Source: Pseudomonas fluorescens
GTDB taxonomy: Bacteria > Pseudomonadota > Gammaproteobacteria > Pseudomonadales > Pseudomonadaceae
Reading direction: 5' to 3'
DNA length: 64,000 bases
Assembly: GCF_902497895.1 (NCBI RefSeq)
Contig: NZ_CABVHQ010000003.1
Span: forward strand, 1 to 64,000
A program made the translations under genes and the position numbers. A model generated the notes under the pieces. The model worked only from the letters and a program-made list of their open reading frames with translations. It ran no database searches and was not told the DNA's origin. Positions 61,091-64,000 of this stretch are shown here, piece after piece; position 1 is the stretch's first letter, and the number at the start of each line of letters is the position of its first letter.

Positions 61091-62407
61091 ATGCGCATCA
61101 GCATATTTGGTTTGGGTTACGTCGGTGCAGTATGTGCCGGCTGCTTGTCTGCACGGGGCCATGAGGTCGTTGGCGTAGACATCTCCAAAGACAAGATTGA
61201 CCTGATCAACGCCGGCAAATCGCCGATCGTCGAACCGGGTCTGGGCGAGCTGCTGACCCAGGGCATTCAGACCGGTCGTCTGCGTGGCACCACCAACTTC
61301 GCCGAAGCGATTCGTGACACCGACCTGTCGATGATTTGCGTTGGTACGCCGAGCAAGAAGAACGGCGACCTGGAACTCAACTACATCGAAGCAGTATGCC
61401 GCGAGATCGGTTTTGTCCTGCGTGACAAGACCACCCGCCACACCATCGTGGTCCGCAGCACCGTATTGCCGGGCACCGTGAAGAATGTGGTGATCCCGAT
61501 CCTCGAAGACTGCTCCGGGAAGAAAGCCGGCGTCGACTTCGGTGTCGCGGTCAACCCTGAGTTCCTGCGTGAAAGCACCGCGATCGCAGACTACGACCTG
61601 CCACCGATGACCGTGATCGGCGAGTTCGACACTGCTTCCGGTGATGTTCTGCAATCGCTGTACGAAGAGCTCGACGCTCCGATCATCCGCAAGGACATCG
61701 AAGTCGCCGAGATGATCAAGTACACCTGCAACGTCTGGCATGCGACCAAAGTGACCTTCGCCAACGAGATCGGCAACATCGCCAAAGCGGTCGGCGTCGA
61801 CGGTCGCGAAGTGATGGAAGTGGTCTGCCAGGACAAGACGCTCAACCTGTCCCAGTACTACATGCGTCCGGGCTTTGCCTTCGGCGGCTCTTGCCTGCCA
61901 AAGGACGTCCGCGCCCTGACCTACCGCGCCAGTACCCTGGACGTCGAAGCGCCGCTGCTCAACTCGCTGATGCGCAGCAACGTGTCCCAGGTGCAGAACG
62001 CCTTCGACATCGTCTCCAGCCACGACAAACGCAAAGTCGCCCTGCTGGGCTTGAGCTTCAAGGCCGGCACCGATGACCTGCGCGAAAGCCCGCTGGTAGA
62101 GCTGGCGGAAATGCTGATCGGCAAAGGCTACGACCTGAGCATCTACGACAGCAACGTCGAATACGCCCGCGTCCACGGTGCGAACAAGGAATACATCGAG
62201 TCGAAGATCCCTCACGTCTCGTCCTTGCTCAACTCGGACTTCGATGCAGTGATCGGCAATTCCGACGTGATCATCCTCGGCAACCGTGACGAGAAGTTCC
62301 GCGCCCTGGCTGAGAACGCACCTGCCGGCAAGCAAGTGGTCGACCTGGTCGGCTTCATGTCCCAGGCCACCAGCGTGAGCGATCGCACCGAAGGCATCTG
62401 CTGGTAA
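61091..62407 (+). CDS. algD: GDP-mannose 6-dehydrogenase AlgD
   Basis: 438 residues. N-terminal NAD-binding motif FGLGYVGAVCAGCL, central substrate domain, catalytic Cys268 in GGSCLPKD, C-terminal Rossmann domain. It oxidises GDP-mannose to GDP-mannuronate, the committed step of alginate synthesis. First gene of the alginate operon; alg8 follows after a gap of about 245 bases that contains REP repeats. Confidence 0.97.
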   Translation: MRISIFGLGYVGAVCAGCLSARGHEVVGVDISKDKIDLINAGKSPIVEPGLGELLTQGIQTGRLRGTTNFAEAIRDTDLSMICVGTPSKKNGDLELNYIEAVCREIGFVLRDKTTRHTIVVRSTVLPGTVKNVVIPILEDCSGKKAGVDFGVAVNPEFLRESTAIADYDLPPMTVIGEFDTASGDVLQSLYEELDAPIIRKDIEVAEMIKYTCNVWHATKVTFANEIGNIAKAVGVDGREVMEVVCQDKTLNLSQYYMRPGFAFGGSCLPKDVRALTYRASTLDVEAPLLNSLMRSNVSQVQNAFDIVSSHDKRKVALLGLSFKAGTDDLRESPLVELAEMLIGKGYDLSIYDSNVEYARVHGANKEYIESKIPHVSSLLNSDFDAVIGNSDVIILGNRDEKFRALAENAPAGKQVVDLVGFMSQATSVSDRTEGICW

Positions 62408-62651
62408 ACACGTCTGTAGGAGCTGTGTAGGAGCTGTGTAGGAGCTGTGTAGGAGCTGTCGAGTGAAACGAGGCTGCGATCTTTCCAGATCCACTTGAAT
62501 CCCAAGCGAAAGATCAAAAGATCGCAGGCTTCGCCAGCTCCTACGGGGATTCTGGCGTTATCCAAACCGGGTGGCGCCAGTTTTCACAAGCCTGCCTTAA
62601 CCCCATCGGGCCACCCCACTGGCTCGCCCGAGATCGAGACGGATGCAGATT
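62408..62651. repeat. REP-derived repeats between algD and alg8
   Basis: Four exact copies of the 11-mer TGTAGGAGCTG (62415-62458) lead into an altered REP (TCGAGTGAAACGAGGCTGCG). A reverse arm lies at about 62510-62546 (GATCAAAAGATCGCAGGC...CTCCTACGGGG). The remaining part to 62651 is alg8 leader with no gene. Confidence 0.85.
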
Positions 62652-64000
62652 ATGCACAGGCTAAAGCACGGCCTACTCCAGGCCGCCGGTTGGCTGTTTT
62701 ACCTAAGTTTATTGTTGGGCATCGCTGCTGCGTTGCCTACGTCCACATTCGACTCCGAGTCGAAGGACTTCATCTTCCTGATTGGCGTCGTGGGCATCTG
62801 GCGCTACTCCATGGGGGCCACGCACTTTCTGCGCGGCATGCTGTTTCTGTACGTGGTCTACCCGCACCTGCGGCGTAAAGTGCGCAAGCTCGGCAAGGCG
62901 TCAGACCCGTCCCACGTGTTCCTGATGGTCACCAGCTTTCGTATCGATGCGCTGACCACCGCTCAGGTCTACAGCTCGGTGATCCGCGAAGCCATCGAAT
63001 GTGGCTTCCCGACCACCGTGGTCTGTTCGCTGGTGGAAATGTCCGATGAGCTGCTGGTCAAGAGCCTCTGGACCAAAATGAACCCGCCGCCCCACGTCAA
63101 GCTCGACTTCGTGCGCATCGCCGGGACCGGCAAACGTGACGGCCTGGCCTTCGGCTTCCGCGCCATCTCCCGCCACCTGCCGGATGACCGTGCAGTGGTT
63201 GCAGTGATCGATGGCGACACCGTGCTGGCCCCGGGCGTGGTGCGTAAAACCGTGCCCTGGTTCCAGCTGTTCGGCAACGTCGGCGGCCTGACCACCAACG
63301 AGTTCTGCGAAGTGCGCGGCGGCTACATCATGGCCGAGTGGCACAAACTGCGCTTCGCCCAGCGTCACATCAACATGTGCTCGATGGCGTTGTCCAAGCG
63401 CGTGCTGACCATGACCGGACGCATGTCGGTGTTTCGCGCCACCGTGGTCACCGACCCGGACTTCATCGCCGACGTCGAAAGCGACTCGCTGCAACACTGG
63501 CGCCTGGGCCGCTTCAAGTTCCTCACCGGCGATGACAAGTCCAGCTGGTTCAGCTTGATGCGCCTGGGTTACGACACCTTTTACGTGCCGGACGCAGCGA
63601 TCAATACCGTTGAGCACCCGCCGGAAAAAAGTTTCATCAAGGCCAGTCGCAAGCTGATGTTCCGCTGGTACGGCAACAACCTGCGGCAGAACTCCCGGGC
63701 ACTGGGCCTGGGCATGAAGCGTCTTGGTTTGTTCACCTCGGTCGTGCTGTTCGACCAGCGGGTGTCGATGTGGACTTCCCTGCTCGGGCTGACGGTCGCG
63801 ATCATCGCCAGCTTCAAATACGGCATGGCCTTCATCCTGGTGTACCTGCTGTGGATCGGCATCACCCGGTTGATTCTGACCCTGCTGCTGTCCTGCTCGG
63901 GGCACAAGATCGGACCGGCCTATCCAATCATTCTCTATTACAACCAGATCGTCGGCGCGCTGGTGAAAATCTACGTGTTCTTCCGCCTCGATCAACAGTC
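62652..64000 (+). CDS. alg8: Alginate polymerase subunit Alg8 (5' part)
   Basis: An open frame from ATG 62652 that runs through the window end (about 449 of roughly 494 expected residues). It begins [20 protein letters not shown] with membrane helices, then the family 2 glycosyltransferase core: VAVIDGDT (substrate Asp), [15 protein letters not shown], and the [15 protein letters not shown] helix region, followed by C-terminal helices. Alg8 polymerises mannuronate at the inner membrane with Alg44. Truncated by the window edge. Confidence 0.93.
   Translation, partial: MHRLKHGLLQAAGWLFYLSLLLGIAAALPTSTFDSESKDFIFLIGVVGIWRYSMGATHFLRGMLFLYVVYPHLRRKVRKLGKASDPSHVFLMVTSFRIDALTTAQVYSSVIREAIECGFPTTVVCSLVEMSDELLVKSLWTKMNPPPHVKLDFVRIAGTGKRDGLAFGFRAISRHLPDDRAVVAVIDGDTVLAPGVVRKTVPWFQLFGNVGGLTTNEFCEVRGGYIMAEWHKLRFAQRHINMCSMALSKRVLTMTGRMSVFRATVVTDPDFIADVESDSLQHWRLGRFKFLTGDDKSSWFSLMRLGYDTFYVPDAAINTVEHPPEKSFIKASRKLMFRWYGNNLRQNSRALGLGMKRLGLFTSVVLFDQRVSMWTSLLGLTVAIIASFKYGMAFILVYLLWIGITRLILTLLLSCSGHKIGPAYPIILYYNQIVGALVKIYVFFRLDQQ

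Noticed and set aside
61058..62494. 478-residue minus-strand frame
   Set aside because: Antisense to algD.
62901..63995. 364-residue minus-strand frame
   Set aside because: Antisense to alg8, which is open to the end of the window.

Overview
The window is Pseudomonas chromosome, most likely from the P. fluorescens group. The evidence is high-GC coding DNA, several families of Pseudomonas REP/BIME repeats, the alginate genes algD-alg8, the periplasmic glucose oxidation pair oprB-gcd, and gene blocks that, from memory, run in the same order in P. aeruginosa (lon-type protease/icp/yhhN; aapJ, carboxylesterase, rhlB, dauBAR; moaCDE-phoH).

Layout. 0.5-3.6 kb: a large class A PBP-like protein with a degenerate glycosyltransferase half. 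3.8-8.9 kb: a 1707-residue toxin/effector with dermonecrotic-toxin-like, LRR and NEL E3 ubiquitin ligase regions. 9.1-16.1 kb (minus strand): an alternate chaperone-usher (CS1/Cbl type) fimbrial operon with two pilins and two tip adhesins. 16.7-18.1 kb: PadR-type regulator plus siderophore-interacting flavoprotein (YqjI/YqjH-like). 18.2-19.1 kb: Pr6Pr membrane protein and a VF530 protein. 19.6-23.6 kb: oprB-gcd between two near-identical inverted BIMEs. 24.1-27.8 kb: Lon-family protease, chagasin-family inhibitor, YhhN. 28.1-29.8 kb: cmoAB. 29.9-31.8 kb: tadA and a multicopper oxidase. 32-38.3 kb: valS, rlmF, HU protein, yejK, glutaredoxin. 38.5-43.1 kb: GST, RES-Xre toxin-antitoxin pair, GIY-YIG protein, NTF2-like protein, MFS exporter. 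43.4-47.6 kb: AapJQMP amino-acid ABC importer. 48-54.4 kb: carboxylesterase, rhlB, dauBAR (D-arginine to L-arginine racemisation) and a cationic amino-acid binding protein. 54.7-57.5 kb: moaCDE and a PIN-PhoH ATPase. 57.9-60.3 kb: a polysaccharide-deacetylase-like protein, a 61-bp tandem array and yaaA. 61.1-64 kb: algD and the first part of alg8; the alginate operon runs off the window.

How the parts connect. The accessory material with most biological interest is the NEL effector, the duplicated fimbrial operon, the RES-Xre pair with a long inverted repeat as candidate operator, and the repeats. REP/BIME elements occupy a large share of intergenic gaps. Some are unusual: one is expanded by tandem duplication of its loop, one has invaded the algD-alg8 gap with a 4x11-bp arm repeat, several coincide with stop codons, and two are 140-bp inverted copies bracketing oprB-gcd. 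A shared 15-bp palindrome upstream of dauB and of the divergent binding-protein gene suggests one regulon, possibly DauR's.

No tRNA, rRNA, CRISPR array, insertion sequence, integrase or prophage gene was recognised. All functional calls come from reading motifs, since no database search was possible.
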